Below are positions 35,142 to 43,665 of a stretch of 64,000 nucleotides of DNA, one piece after another. A program made the translations under genes and the position numbers. The notes beneath the pieces are model-generated. The model was not told the origin of the DNA and did not search any database. It was given only the letters and a program-made list of their open reading frames with translations. The first letter of the stretch is position 1. Each line of letters starts with the position of its first letter. Source of the stretch: Candidatus Desulfofervidus auxilii (GTDB lineage Bacteria; Desulfobacterota; Desulfofervidia; Desulfofervidales; Desulfofervidaceae); NCBI RefSeq assembly GCF_001577525.1, contig NZ_CP013015.1, positions 1,495,667 to 1,559,666 of the forward strand, written 5' to 3'.

Positions 35142-36669
35142 ATTTTATCAAACACCTCCCAGTCATCTCTGGAGGTATAGGTATTCCAAGAACATGAAGA
35201 ATGGTTGGAGCCACATCTCCCAGAATACCTGGCTGTAAAGTAATTTGAGGCACAGGTTCCTTTACTAAAATAAAAGGAACAGGATTTAAGGTGTGAGCAG
35301 TATGAGGTTGACCGGTTTTATAGTCTATCATTTGTTCGGAATTACCATGATCAGCAGTAACAAAGGCAATCCCATTTTGATTTTTTATTTCGGTTAAGAT
35401 CTTTCCCAAACAGCTATCCACTGTTTCACAGGCCTTAATGGCTGCCTCTAAGACTCCAGTATGTCCTACCATGTCTCCATTAGCAAAATTAAGCACTATA
35501 AATGGATACTGCCTTTTTTTTAAATGCTTCAGTAATTCCATGGTTACTTCTGGGGCACTCATTTCAGGCTTTAAATCATAAGTGGGGACTTCTCTAGGTG
35601 AGGGAACAAGATGGCGGTCTTCTCCTGGAAAGGGCTCTTCTTTTCCCCCATTAAAAAAATAAGTGACATGGGCATATTTTTCTGTTTCTGCAATCCTTAA
35701 TTGTCGCCAGCCGTGCTTACTTATGACCTCTCCTAAAATGTTTTTTAGGGTTTCTGGTGGAAAGGCAATAGGTAAGTTGAAACTGGCATCGTATTCGGTC
35801 ATGCATACATAATAATTTAACTTGGGCCATTTTTCCCTAATAAAAAAATCAAAGTCTTTATAAGTCAATGCCCGGGTAATCTGCCTTATTCTATCTGGTC
35901 TAAAATTAAATGAAATAATTACATCACCATCATCTATAGTAGCTAATGGTTTGTTTTGGGAATTCATTATCACTGTAGGTTTGATAAATTCATCGGTTTC
36001 TCCCCTATCATAGGCTTTTTTTATGGCTTCTATGGCGGTTTTGGCCTTATAGCCTTTTCCTAAAACCATGGTTTGGTAAGCCATTTTTGTCCTTTCCCAA
36101 CGTTTATCTCTATCCATAGCATAGTATCTGCCTGAAATAGTAGCAATAGTGCCTAAACCAATATTTTTAATCTTTTCTTCTACCTGTTGAATATATTTTA
36201 AGGCACTCTTGGGTGGGGTATCTCGCCCATCTGTAAATCCGTGGATAAATACTTGATTTAATCCTTGCTTTTTTGCCAATTGGCAAAGGGCATAAAGGTG
36301 GTCTAAAGAACTGTGCACTCGCCCATCAGAGAGTAACCCTAATAGGTGAATTTTTCCCTGTTTTGCCCGCTCCATAGCCTCCACTAAGATGGGATTTTCA
36401 AAAAAGTCTCCATCCTCAATAGATTGGCTTATTCGGGTTACTTCCTGATAAACAATGCGGCCTGCTCCTAAGTTAAGATGTCCTACCTCTGAGTTGCCCA
36501 TTACCCCTTCTGGTAAACCCACTGCTTTACCATGCGCCTTTAAGGTAGTCCAAGGATAGGTGGCCATTAAAGAATCCATAACCGGAGTTTTGGCTAATGC
36601 CACTGCGTTACCTTCTCTTTTGGGATTTAGGCCCCAACCATCTAAAATAATTAAGATATTTGCCCTCAA
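35134..36669 (-). CDS. gpmI: Cofactor-independent phosphoglycerate mutase
   Basis: 511 residues, the full iPGM length. It interconverts 2- and 3-phosphoglycerate with two Mn ions. ILDGWG and GNSEVGHLNLGAGRIVYQ (catalytic Ser near residue 60), HGFTDGRDT, RDKRWERT, EKYAHVTYFFNGG, LNFANGDMVGHTG and VTADHGNSEQM are intact. It is followed by rsfS, nadD and proA in the same direction with almost no gaps. Confidence 0.97.
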   Translation of the reverse strand: MRANILIILDGWGLNPKREGNAVALAKTPVMDSLMATYPWTTLKAHGKAVGLPEGVMGNSEVGHLNLGAGRIVYQEVTRISQSIEDGDFFENPILVEAMERAKQGKIHLLGLLSDGRVHSSLDHLYALCQLAKKQGLNQVFIHGFTDGRDTPPKSALKYIQQVEEKIKNIGLGTIATISGRYYAMDRDKRWERTKMAYQTMVLGKGYKAKTAIEAIKKAYDRGETDEFIKPTVIMNSQNKPLATIDDGDVIISFNFRPDRIRQITRALTYKDFDFFIREKWPKLNYYVCMTEYDASFNLPIAFPPETLKNILGEVISKHGWRQLRIAETEKYAHVTYFFNGGKEEPFPGEDRHLVPSPREVPTYDLKPEMSAPEVTMELLKHLKKRQYPFIVLNFANGDMVGHTGVLEAAIKACETVDSCLGKILTEIKNQNGIAFVTADHGNSEQMIDYKTGQPHTAHTLNPVPFILVKEPVPQITLQPGILGDVAPTILHVLGIPIPPEMTGRCLIKYA

Positions 36670-37026
36670 TTAATCTTCTCCTTTTAACGAATATAGTTTT
36701 TGCCAATCGATTCTAGGAACTTCTATCCATAAACCCTCTAAGTCATAATATGCCCTAATAGGCTCAAAAAAGATGTGAATCACCAGGTCACCATAATCTA
36801 AAAGTATCCAGTGACCCTGGTTAAAGCCTTCTATCCCTATGGGGCTATACCCATGTTCTTTCATCTTTGTTAAAATCTCTTGGGCAATGGCTTGAGTATG
36901 CCTATCTGAGCTTCCACTCATAATCAAGAAATAGTCTGTAAAATTAGAAAAACCCCGTAAGTCAAGTAATGATATATTCATGGCCTTTTTAGAAATAGCT
37001 GCTTTAAGACTAATCTTTTTTTTCAT
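36670..37026 (-). CDS. rsfS: Ribosomal silencing factor RsfS
   Basis: 118 residues from ATG 37026, directly behind GAGGGG; an ATG 19 codons upstream inside nadD is rejected. RsfS binds ribosomal protein uL14 and blocks subunit joining when nutrients are short. Motifs SLLDLRGFSNFTDYFLIMSGSSDRHTQAIA, GHWILLDYGDLVIHIF and YYDLEGLW are typical. It overlaps nadD by 17 bases, the common nadD-rsfS arrangement. Confidence 0.95.
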   Translation of the reverse strand: MKKKISLKAAISKKAMNISLLDLRGFSNFTDYFLIMSGSSDRHTQAIAQEILTKMKEHGYSPIGIEGFNQGHWILLDYGDLVIHIFFEPIRAYYDLEGLWIEVPRIDWQKLYSLKGED

Positions 37027-37663
37027 CCCCTCCTCTATAGAAATTAAACCGCTGAATGTATTCCTCCACAACCTTAGGAACAAGATAGCGAATTGATTTA
37101 TTTTCTCTAACCAATCTTCTAATTTGGGAAGCCGAAATATTTAGCAAAGTGATAGGACAATAGTAAATAATTTTGCCTGAAGGAAGAAAAAATGAATCTT
37201 CCTCAGTTTTTACATCAGAGAAAAATTTGTTTAGAATGGGCAATATTTGCTCTTTAGTAAAACTTTTTCTAGGTATAACCACAAAATGAGCTAGTTTAAA
37301 AAGTGTTTGGGGTGATTTCCAGGTATCAATACCCAAGAAGGCATCCAATCCAAGAATGAAATAAAATTCAGCATCCTTTTCTTTTTGTAAGAGAAGTTTT
37401 AAGGTATCCACAGTATAAGATTTCCCATCCCTGATTCCTTCAATTTTAGATACATAAAAGTGAGGATTGTCAGCAATAGCCAAATTAACCATTTGATAAC
37501 GGTGGGGAAAGGACACAAGTTCATCTACTGGACGGTGAGGGGGAATCCCACACGGGATAAAGATGACCTTTTCAAAATCCAGTTTTTCCCTAACTTCTTC
37601 AGCCGCCCTTAAATGTCCAAGATGAATAGGGTTAAAAGTTCCTCCTAAAATACCTATTTTCAC
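37010..37663 (-). CDS. nadD: Nicotinate-nucleotide adenylyltransferase
   Basis: 217 residues. It adenylates nicotinate mononucleotide in NAD synthesis. GILGGTFNPIHLGHLRAAEE carries the nucleotidyltransferase HxGH motif. FIPCGIPPHRP, FILGLDAFLGIDTWKSPQTL and LNISASQIRRLV (the SxxxxR motif) follow. It complements nadX-nadA at 52830. It begins five bases after proA ends. Confidence 0.95.
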   Translation of the reverse strand: MKIGILGGTFNPIHLGHLRAAEEVREKLDFEKVIFIPCGIPPHRPVDELVSFPHRYQMVNLAIADNPHFYVSKIEGIRDGKSYTVDTLKLLLQKEKDAEFYFILGLDAFLGIDTWKSPQTLFKLAHFVVIPRKSFTKEQILPILNKFFSDVKTEEDSFFLPSGKIIYYCPITLLNISASQIRRLVRENKSIRYLVPKVVEEYIQRFNFYRGGDEKKD

Positions 37664-37668
37664 AATGT

Positions 37669-38925
37669 TTAAGTTCTAATTTGCCCTTCTCCAAAGACAA
37701 TAAATTTTGTAGTCGTCAATTCTTCTAAACTCATAGGACCATAGGCATGCAGTTTAGAGGTGCTAATGCCAATTTCTGAACCTAATCCCAACTGATTTCC
37801 GTCATTAAATCTAGTAGAGGCATTTACTAATACTACTGAAGCGTCTACTTTCTCCAGAAATTCCCAGGCGCGAGAATAGTTTTCAGTTACTATAGCTTCT
37901 GTATGATTAGAGCCATATTTAGCGATGTGGTTTATGGCCTCTTCCATATCAGCTACTATCTTCACTGCCAAGATTAAATCCAAATACTCTGCTGGCCAAT
38001 CTTCTTCTGTGGCAGCCTTGGCTGATGGGAACAGATTGCAAGTCTTGGGACACCCTCTAATTTCCACGCCTGCTTGGGAAAAGGTTTTTAACATATCAGG
38101 CAAAAATTTCTCTGCTATGCCTTCATGGACAAGTAAGGTTTCCATAGCATTGCAAACACCTGGTCTTTGCACCTTGGCATTGAAGCAAATTTTTTTTGCC
38201 TTTTCTAAATCTGCCTTATCATCTACATAAACATGACACACACCTTTATAATGTTTTAATACAGGCATTTTGGCGTGCTCAGTGACAAATCTTATTAATC
38301 CTTCACCACCTCTGGGAATAATTAGGTCTATATATTCTTCCATTTCTAATAAGGCCAAAACAGCATCTCTATCTGTAATAGGTACCACTTGAATAGCCTT
38401 TTCTGGTAATCCTGCCTTCACTAAGGCTGCAGTCATGATATTACCCAGTATGATGTTTGAGTTAATAGCCTCAGAACCACCCCTTAAAATTACCACATTG
38501 CCTGCTTTAAGACATAAGGCGGCTGCTTCTATCGTAGCATCAGGCCGAGCTTCATAAATCATACCAATCACCCCCAAAGGAATTCGCATTCTCCCTACTT
38601 TTAGACCATTGGGCCGCAGCCACATTTTCGTAATATTACCCACAGGGTCAGGCAAAGCGATGACTTCATAAAGATTATTTATCATCCCCTCTACTCTGTC
38701 TTCCGTAAGGGTGAGTCTATCAATCATGGCCTTAGAAAGGCCTTTTTCTTGAGCATAAGCCACATCTTTAGCATTAGCTTCTAATAAAGAAGCAAGTTGG
38801 TCTTTCAATCCCTGAGCAATTTTCTTTAAGGCTTTGTTTTTGACATCCGTTTTGGCTGTTGCTATTGCCGGAGCCATTTCTTTAGCTGTTTTTGCCATTA
38901 AAGAAATTTGTTCTTTAATTTCCAC
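37669..38925 (-). CDS. proA: Gamma-glutamyl phosphate reductase
   Basis: 418 residues, normal length. It reduces gamma-glutamyl phosphate to the semialdehyde with NADPH in proline synthesis. [40 protein letters not shown], the active Cys in [19 protein letters not shown] and [28 protein letters not shown] are all present. proB is not in the window. GGAGGT precedes ATG at 38925. Confidence 0.97.
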   Translation of the reverse strand: MEIKEQISLMAKTAKEMAPAIATAKTDVKNKALKKIAQGLKDQLASLLEANAKDVAYAQEKGLSKAMIDRLTLTEDRVEGMINNLYEVIALPDPVGNITKMWLRPNGLKVGRMRIPLGVIGMIYEARPDATIEAAALCLKAGNVVILRGGSEAINSNIILGNIMTAALVKAGLPEKAIQVVPITDRDAVLALLEMEEYIDLIIPRGGEGLIRFVTEHAKMPVLKHYKGVCHVYVDDKADLEKAKKICFNAKVQRPGVCNAMETLLVHEGIAEKFLPDMLKTFSQAGVEIRGCPKTCNLFPSAKAATEEDWPAEYLDLILAVKIVADMEEAINHIAKYGSNHTEAIVTENYSRAWEFLEKVDASVVLVNASTRFNDGNQLGLGSEIGISTSKLHAYGPMSLEELTTTKFIVFGEGQIRT

Positions 38926-38988
38926 TTTTTACCTCCTTTCTAGTTAGGGGTTAAATTAGCATAAGCTATGTCAAAAGGCAAGAGAGGA

Positions 38989-39004
38989 TGTTTCACGTGA
39001 AACA
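38989..39004. promoter_or_regulatory. parS centromere site
   Basis: A perfect copy of the chromosomal parS palindrome TGTTTCACGTGAAACA, bound by ParB and the nucleation point for spreading and SMC loading. It lies about 40 bases before the parA start, between proA and parA. Confidence 0.97.
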
Positions 39005-39008
39005 TAGA

Positions 39009-39035
39009 TTGCAAAACACTATAGAATGTGATAAT
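39009..39035 (+). promoter_or_regulatory. Promoter of parAB next to parS
   Basis: TTGCAA (39009-39014) and GATAAT (39030-39035) with TGT immediately before the -10 (extended -10 form). The -10 is ten bases from ATG 39046, and parS lies five bases from the -35. ParB bound at parS would sit on top of this promoter. Confidence 0.5.
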
Positions 39036-39045
39036 TCATACTTCA

Positions 39046-39810
39046 ATGACGAGGGTTATTGCTATTGCTAACCAAAAAGGTGGGGTAGGGAAAACTACCA
39101 CTGCTATAAATCTTTCTACCTCTCTTGCTTTACTAAAAAAGCAGGTGCTTTTAGTAGATTGTGATGCTCAGACTAATGCTAGTAGTGGATTGGGTCTCTC
39201 TATCAATGGGGTAAATCTTTATGAGGTTTTAGTGGGGAGAATACCTATTACTCAGGCCATAAAACCCACTTGTGTAACTGGGTTAAGATGTATTACTGGC
39301 CATCCCGATTTAACAGGTATTGAGGTAGAATTGGCCTTGTTTTCCAAAAGAGAGCACCGGCTTAAACACCATTTGGCAGCATTAAGGTCTGTTTATGATT
39401 TTATATTCTTAGATTGTCCTCCTTCTTTAGGTATTATTACTATAAATGCCCTTACCGCCGCTGACACAGTGTTAATTCCTGTTCAATGTGAATATTACGC
39501 CTTGGAAGGATTGACCCAATTGCTTAAAACTATTAAACTTATTAAACAACGGGTCAATTCGACCCTAAGAATAGAAGGGTTTTTGTTAACTATGTTTGAT
39601 AAAAGAAATATTCTTTCTCAACAGATAGAGACTGAGGTAAGGAAACATTTTAAGGAATATACTTTTAAGACAGTTATATCTCGTAATGTGCGTTTAGGAG
39701 AAGCACCCAGTCATGGCCTTCCAGTGTTTTTTTACGACAGAAAATGCCGAGGGGCAGAGCAGTATTTCCAATTAGCTCAAGAGTTTTTAGCACGGGATAA
39801 AAGAGGTTAA
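39046..39810 (+). CDS. parA: Chromosome partitioning ATPase ParA/Soj
   Basis: 254 residues from ATG 39046; a GTG at 39028 overlaps the predicted promoter and is less likely. The deviant Walker A AIANQKGGVGKTTTAINLS, DCDAQTNASSGLG, FLDCPPSLGIITINALTAADTVLIPVQCEYYALEGL and LRIEGFLLTMFDKRN are typical of chromosomal ParA. With ParB and parS it separates origins. parB follows after one base. Confidence 0.96.
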   Translation: MTRVIAIANQKGGVGKTTTAINLSTSLALLKKQVLLVDCDAQTNASSGLGLSINGVNLYEVLVGRIPITQAIKPTCVTGLRCITGHPDLTGIEVELALFSKREHRLKHHLAALRSVYDFIFLDCPPSLGIITINALTAADTVLIPVQCEYYALEGLTQLLKTIKLIKQRVNSTLRIEGFLLTMFDKRNILSQQIETEVRKHFKEYTFKTVISRNVRLGEAPSHGLPVFFYDRKCRGAEQYFQLAQEFLARDKRG

Positions 39811-39811
39811 G

Positions 39812-40651
39812 ATGAAAAAACCAGGTCTTGGAAGAGGATTGGATGCCCTTTTTTCTGAAGATTCATTTAGTGATTATTTCATGTGCCCTATAGAAAAGAT
39901 TAGTCCTAATCGTTATCAACCCCGGCAAGTGATTGACACTCAAGAGACGAGCTTTCAGGAATTAGTAACTTCCATCAGAGAAAATGGAATTTTACAACCT
40001 TTAATTGTCACTCCCTTAAAAGATAAATATGAGCTAATAATCGGACAAAGGCGTCTGGAGGCAGCGCGTCAAGCAGGTTTAAAAGAAGTGCCTGTAATTG
40101 CTCGTAAGATTGTTTCTGATATTGAAAGATTAGAAATGGCCATTGTTGAAAACATTCAACGTCAAGACCTAACTCCTTTAGAAGAAGCAGAAGCATATTA
40201 TCGCCTATTGACAGAATTCCATCTTACCCAGGAAGAAATTGCTAAAAGAGTAGGTAAAGATAGAGCAACTATTGCCAATTTTCTACGCTTACGTCAACTA
40301 CCCAGTTTGATTAAGAAAGATTTAAATCAGGGACGTCTCACCATGGGACATGCTAGAACCCTTATAGGATTACCTTTAGAACAACAACTGGCTATCCGTG
40401 AGGAGATTATCAACAAGAATTTATCTGTTCGAGAAACAGAAAAACGTGTGCAGAGTGCTAAAATACATAAAAAAAAGAACAAGACTCCCTCACCCATCTA
40501 TCAAGAGGTAGAAGAAAGGCTCAGAGAGGTTTTAGGCACAAAGGTGAAAGTTATACCTCGGAAAAAAGGGGGTGTGATTGAGATTAGTTTTTTTTCTGAA
40601 GAAGGGCTTTTTCAACTATTTCAAACCATTAGTGGGGAAAGATGGAGTTAG
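39812..40651 (+). CDS. parB: Chromosome partitioning protein ParB
   Basis: 279 residues. It is a CTP-dependent clamp loading at parS. The short N-terminal ParA-contact segment KPGLGRGLDALFSE, IEKISPNRYQPRQVID, the CTP motif GQRRLEAARQAGLKEVPVI, ENIQRQDLTPLEEAEAY, the HTH LTQEEIAKRVGKDRATIANFLRL and a C-terminal dimer domain are all present. It overlaps the yacP-like gene by ten bases. Confidence 0.96.
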   Translation: MKKPGLGRGLDALFSEDSFSDYFMCPIEKISPNRYQPRQVIDTQETSFQELVTSIRENGILQPLIVTPLKDKYELIIGQRRLEAARQAGLKEVPVIARKIVSDIERLEMAIVENIQRQDLTPLEEAEAYYRLLTEFHLTQEEIAKRVGKDRATIANFLRLRQLPSLIKKDLNQGRLTMGHARTLIGLPLEQQLAIREEIINKNLSVRETEKRVQSAKIHKKKNKTPSPIYQEVEERLREVLGTKVKVIPRKKGGVIEISFFSEEGLFQLFQTISGERWS

Positions 40652-41148
40652 TCATAGATGGATATAATGTTATAAGACAATCACCTGTTTTTAAAAAAGC
40701 CGAACAAGAAGGGCTGGAAGTAGGTCGAGAAACTCTTATCAAATATCTGGAAGCCTATCGGAAGTTAAAAAAACATAAAATTACTGTGGTTTTTGATGGT
40801 CAGAATGCCGCTCACCTCTCTATTCAAAAAGAAAGAATAGCTGGTATCTCTGTTATTTATTCTCCTTATGGCCAAACAGCAGATGAAATAATTAAACGCA
40901 TGGTTATGAAAAATTCTAATTTAGTGGTAGTTACTTCTGACAGAGAAATCATTGATTTTGCTCAAAGGCACAGAGCTACTTCTATTCCTACCACTGAGTT
41001 TATTCCTAGGCTGGAGATGGCCTTTTATTCTGAAATTAAAGGGATAGAAGAAGATACTCCCTCTTCTATTGCACCTATAAAAAAAGGCCCCTCACGTCGT
41101 TTATCAAAACGCCAACGTAAAAAGCAGAGAGTGTTGAGAAAGATGTGA
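40642..41148 (+). CDS. yacP: NYN-domain (YacP-like) RNA-binding/nuclease protein
   Basis: 168 residues. The PIN-like NYN fold is shown by [43 protein letters not shown] and [15 protein letters not shown], holding four acidic metal residues. A basic tail ([22 protein letters not shown]) is likely to bind RNA. Rae1/YacP-type proteins cut ribosome-bound mRNA in Bacillus. It is coupled to parB. Confidence 0.85.
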   Translation: MELVIDGYNVIRQSPVFKKAEQEGLEVGRETLIKYLEAYRKLKKHKITVVFDGQNAAHLSIQKERIAGISVIYSPYGQTADEIIKRMVMKNSNLVVVTSDREIIDFAQRHRATSIPTTEFIPRLEMAFYSEIKGIEEDTPSSIAPIKKGPSRRLSKRQRKKQRVLRKM

Positions 41149-41182
41149 AAAATCCACATTCATTTTCTGGTGAGTGCTCTTT

Positions 41183-41260
41183 ACCCGAAATCTGCGATTG
41201 ATTTTTGGATAAAAATCCAACCTGCCCGACGGCAGGCAGGCCTGCCCGACAGGGGGCTTT
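41183..41260 (+). repeat. GC-palindrome repeat with AT flank, copy d
   Basis: AT flank GAAATCTGCGATTGATTTTT (within 41184-41219), then the GC core CCTGCCCGACGGCAGG and CAGGCCTGCCCGACAGG (41220-41255). It has been inserted at, or fused onto, the 3' end of the integrase remnant. Confidence 0.8.
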
Positions 41261-41261
41261 G

Positions 41262-41376
41262 GACTCCTCGGCCTCCTTTTTTTGATGACAGGGGTGTAAA
41301 TCATAGTAGTTTTAACATCTTTGTGGCCAAGGAGTTCTTGAACAGTTCTGATGTCATAGCCATATTTTCTGTAATT
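41262..41376 (-). pseudogene. Integron integrase (IntI) C-terminal remnant
   Basis: Read on the minus strand, [20 protein letters not shown] followed by MIYTPVIKK matches the last part of integron integrases, including the catalytic Tyr in TTMIYT. The usual THV is TPV. Everything upstream, including the first Arg, Lys, His and second Arg of the catalytic set, is missing. The remnant points away from the cassettes at 41552-43665, the divergent orientation found in intact integrons. It cannot be active. Confidence 0.75.
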
Positions 41377-41405
41377 CATACTTATTTTAAATATATGAGA
41401 CATTA

Positions 41406-41481
41406 TACTGCCTAAAAAGATAGATTAATGGTTTTCGTTGACAGAAATTATGAGGGATAGTAATATGACTTTTAGGCAGTA
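41406..41481. other. Inverted repeat at the left end of the cassette array
   Basis: TACTGCCTAAAAAG (41406-41419) and CTTTTAGGCAGTA (41469-41481) are inverted copies about 50 bases apart. GTTATGC, resembling an integron core site, follows at 41492-41498. The position, between intI remnant and first cassette, is where attI would be. A plain hairpin or the end of another element is also possible. Confidence 0.35.
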
Positions 41482-41551
41482 GAATTATATAGTTATGCGT
41501 ACGAATTGTAGGCACTATGCTTACCATAATAAGCAAGGATTGAATTAAACG

Positions 41552-42499
41552 GTGGGAAATCAACTTTGGCAATGGAATTATGAAATCAAAGGGCTTATCC
41601 CCGAGCAAGTTAAACTGAAGAGAAAAGTTTGGCTAAAGAAGGGCGAGTTATTTCTTGAAAAAAAAGGAGATAAACTCCATGCTTTTCTATTAGGAAATGA
41701 GGGAAATAGGTTTGATACAGATAAAATTATTGAATCTTATTTACGGTTCTCTTGCCTAATTTCTAATAATGCGCCTGTTCTTGAAGGTAGAGGAAGAGTA
41801 GGATTAAAGTCAAAAAATGAGTTTGGCAAAAGAAAGGAATTTTTCACCATTTCCTTTAGATTTGTTTTGCCTGATGAAGCCATTAAAGAAATAGAGGATT
41901 ATGCATATAAATTTATAGGTTTCATTGGCAAACTCCATGATAAATATATTGCTGTTGTAGCTGATAATGAGTTCATCGAAATAGCCTTGGATTATTTTTA
42001 TGATGCTCAAAAAAAATTTGTTTACAGCAATGAAGGATTCATTAGTGCCGTAATAAGTATGGAAGCACTGTTTAATGAAGGACCCACAGATATTAAATAC
42101 AAGTTGTCGCATCGAGCCGCATTTCTACTTGGACTTTGCGGTATGGATCCTATTGAGACATTTAACAAGTTAAAAGATTTTTACAACAAAAGAAGCAAGC
42201 TAGTCCATGGAGGCGGAACTCTACCGCATGATCCGGACAAATACCTTGTTTCAACATATACAAGACGATCACTTATGATATTTTTGATATTGCTTAACAG
42301 TAAAAAAAGAAAAGAAATTAGCAAAAATAAAAGGAAGATTGAACTGTTAAAAGAAATTGATCATGCGATGCTTGATCCAGAGATGCGTAATTCATTAAAG
42401 AAAGAAATTAATAAAGGCCTTAAAGATTTTAAATTACCTATTCCTCGAACATTTGAAGGCAAGGGAAAGCATGGAGCCTATCGCGTAACAGTGTGGTAA
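41552..42499 (+). CDS. Cassette gene 1: Apea-like HEPN-domain protein
   Basis: 315 residues, GTG start. The N-terminal 140 residues are unrecognised. The C-terminal half has the helical Apea/HEPN pattern FISAVISMEALFNEGPTDIKYKLSHRAAFLLG, then FYNKRSKLVHGGG near residue 215 with the R-x4-H ribonuclease motif. HEPN proteins often act as toxins or RNA-cutting defence effectors. An attC-like site starts seven bases after the stop, which marks it as an integron cassette gene. No antitoxin partner is seen. Confidence 0.65.
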   Translation: MGNQLWQWNYEIKGLIPEQVKLKRKVWLKKGELFLEKKGDKLHAFLLGNEGNRFDTDKIIESYLRFSCLISNNAPVLEGRGRVGLKSKNEFGKRKEFFTISFRFVLPDEAIKEIEDYAYKFIGFIGKLHDKYIAVVADNEFIEIALDYFYDAQKKFVYSNEGFISAVISMEALFNEGPTDIKYKLSHRAAFLLGLCGMDPIETFNKLKDFYNKRSKLVHGGGTLPHDPDKYLVSTYTRRSLMIFLILLNSKKRKEISKNKRKIELLKEIDHAMLDPEMRNSLKKEINKGLKDFKLPIPRTFEGKGKHGAYRVTVW

Positions 42500-42505
42500 T
42501 TTAAC

Positions 42506-42578
42506 GCATAACAAGGCGCTTCACCTGACCGCTATTCCGCTGGCGCTCCATAGCGGCAGGTGAGCTTAGACGTTAGAG
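42506..42578 (+). other. attC-like recombination site 1
   Basis: R-box-like GCATAAC (42506-42512), followed by AAGGCGC, and a terminal GTTAGAG (42572-42578) enclose a long imperfect palindrome: TCACCTG-A-CCGCTA pairs with TAGCGG-CAGGTGA, leaving one unpaired A. The extrahelical base and the loop of about 16 bases are the marks of a folded attC. It is GC-richer than the genes around it. Confidence 0.8.
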
Positions 42579-42606
42579 ATCTTAGAAGTTGTGTTGGAGG
42601 AGTTCT

Positions 42607-43098
42607 GTGAGTAACAAGCAGTCATGGAAAAGTTACGAAGACGTGGCGCGCTATTTTCTCAACCATTTTCGGCAAGAATTTGGTCTTGAGCGAGTTGACC
42701 CTAAACAGAAAATCGCTGGCAGTAGTGGAACGTCTTGGGAAATTGATGCGAAAGGTGTGTCCGAGGGTAACAACAGCGCAATTATGCTTGTTGAGTGCCG
42801 GCAACACCGATCCAAACGACTCAATCAGGAAGCAGTTGGTGGGCTTGCATACCGAATTATTGATACCGGTGCATCGGGTGGCATAATCGTATCGCCGTTA
42901 CCACTGCAAGAGGGAGCGAAAAAAGTAGCCGAAGCCAACCATATCGTCCACGTTCGGTTAGGACCAGATTCAACCCCAGAGAACTTTGCCATCAGTTTTT
43001 TCAACAAGCTCTTTGTTGGGATTACTGAACGAGTGACTATTTTGGATCACATGAGTGTTGTCATTATCGACAGGGACGGGAACAAAAGATCATACTGA
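42607..43098 (+). CDS. Cassette gene 2: Mrr-like PD-(D/E)XK nuclease-family protein
   Basis: 163 residues from GTG 42607, behind GGAGGAG; an earlier TTG precedes the ribosome site. The core WEIDAKG (D47) and MLVECRQHR (E63-C-R65) followed by VGGLAYRIIDTGASGGIIVS fits the Mrr-type restriction endonuclease fold; the usual Lys of ExK is Arg, which may lower activity. It is short and has no winged-helix DNA-binding domain. Base and codon use are clearly more GC-rich than in flanking genes, as expected for an acquired cassette. It ends five bases before attC site 2. Confidence 0.7.
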   Translation: MSNKQSWKSYEDVARYFLNHFRQEFGLERVDPKQKIAGSSGTSWEIDAKGVSEGNNSAIMLVECRQHRSKRLNQEAVGGLAYRIIDTGASGGIIVSPLPLQEGAKKVAEANHIVHVRLGPDSTPENFAISFFNKLFVGITERVTILDHMSVVIIDRDGNKRSY

Positions 43099-43103
43099 AT
43101 ACT

Positions 43104-43185
43104 GTCCAACCAAGGCGTGCAGACAACGGCTTACAGCGTCCGCTGCGCTCCCGCTTTCAGCCGCGCCTGATGCCCGGCGTTATGT
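43104..43185 (+). other. attC-like recombination site 2
   Basis: GTCCAAC (43104-43110) matches the RYYYAAC box exactly, and GTTATGT (43179-43185) matches GTTRRRY at six of seven positions. Between them CGGCT-TAC-AGCG pairs with CGCT-TTC-AGCCG around a GC-rich loop. Together with site 1 this delimits cassette gene 2. Confidence 0.8.
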
Positions 43186-43224
43186 TTTTTAAACGATAAG
43201 CTTAGAAATTTTGAAAGGTGAAGT

Positions 43225-43665
43225 ATGAATTGCCAAATTCTTGGCAATGAAAGCCAAAAAGAAATAACAGAGCTTTTCACCTCGGTATTCACTTCATCTA
43301 AGGGAGAAAAGGAAGGAAAATTGATTGGCAAACTTTCTTCAGCGTTGGCGTCAAACATTGATAATGAAGAAATAATCTGTTTTGGTGTCTATGAAAATGA
43401 ATCACTCATAAGCTCTGTTTTCTTTACTCGTCTTAAGTTTAACGACCCCATTAAGGTTTACATGCTCGCCCCGGTTGCAGTAAGCACTGAACATCAGAGA
43501 AAAGGCATCGGACAGGCACTAATAAATTATGGACTTGATGAACTCAAGAAACGCTCTGTAAGTATTGTTGTCACATATGGAGACCCATCCTTTTATTCAA
43601 AGGTAGGATTTCAGGCACTTTCAGAAAATGAGGAATTTGGGGTTAAACCTACAATTTACACTTAA
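43225..43665 (+). CDS. Cassette gene 3: GNAT acetyltransferase (YhbS-like), C-terminally truncated
   Basis: 146 residues, ATG behind GAAAGG. The acetyl-CoA site is APVAVSTEHQRKGIGQALI (R/Q-x-x-G-x-G/A), followed by VVTYGDPSFYSKVGFQALSE. YhbS-type acetyltransferases normally continue with a proline-rich strand ending in a conserved GWL-type C-terminus; here the frame leaves the family after SENEEFG and stops. No attC follows. The 3' end of the cassette was therefore probably lost in a deletion or rearrangement near 43640. The substrate is unknown. Confidence 0.8.
   Translation: MNCQILGNESQKEITELFTSVFTSSKGEKEGKLIGKLSSALASNIDNEEIICFGVYENESLISSVFFTRLKFNDPIKVYMLAPVAVSTEHQRKGIGQALINYGLDELKKRSVSIVVTYGDPSFYSKVGFQALSENEEFGVKPTIYT

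Noticed and set aside
41406-41481. The inverted repeat as a third attC site
   Set aside because: The outer core-site boxes do not match RYYYAAC and the arms pair over the position where boxes should lie, so it is reported only as an inverted repeat at the possible attI position.
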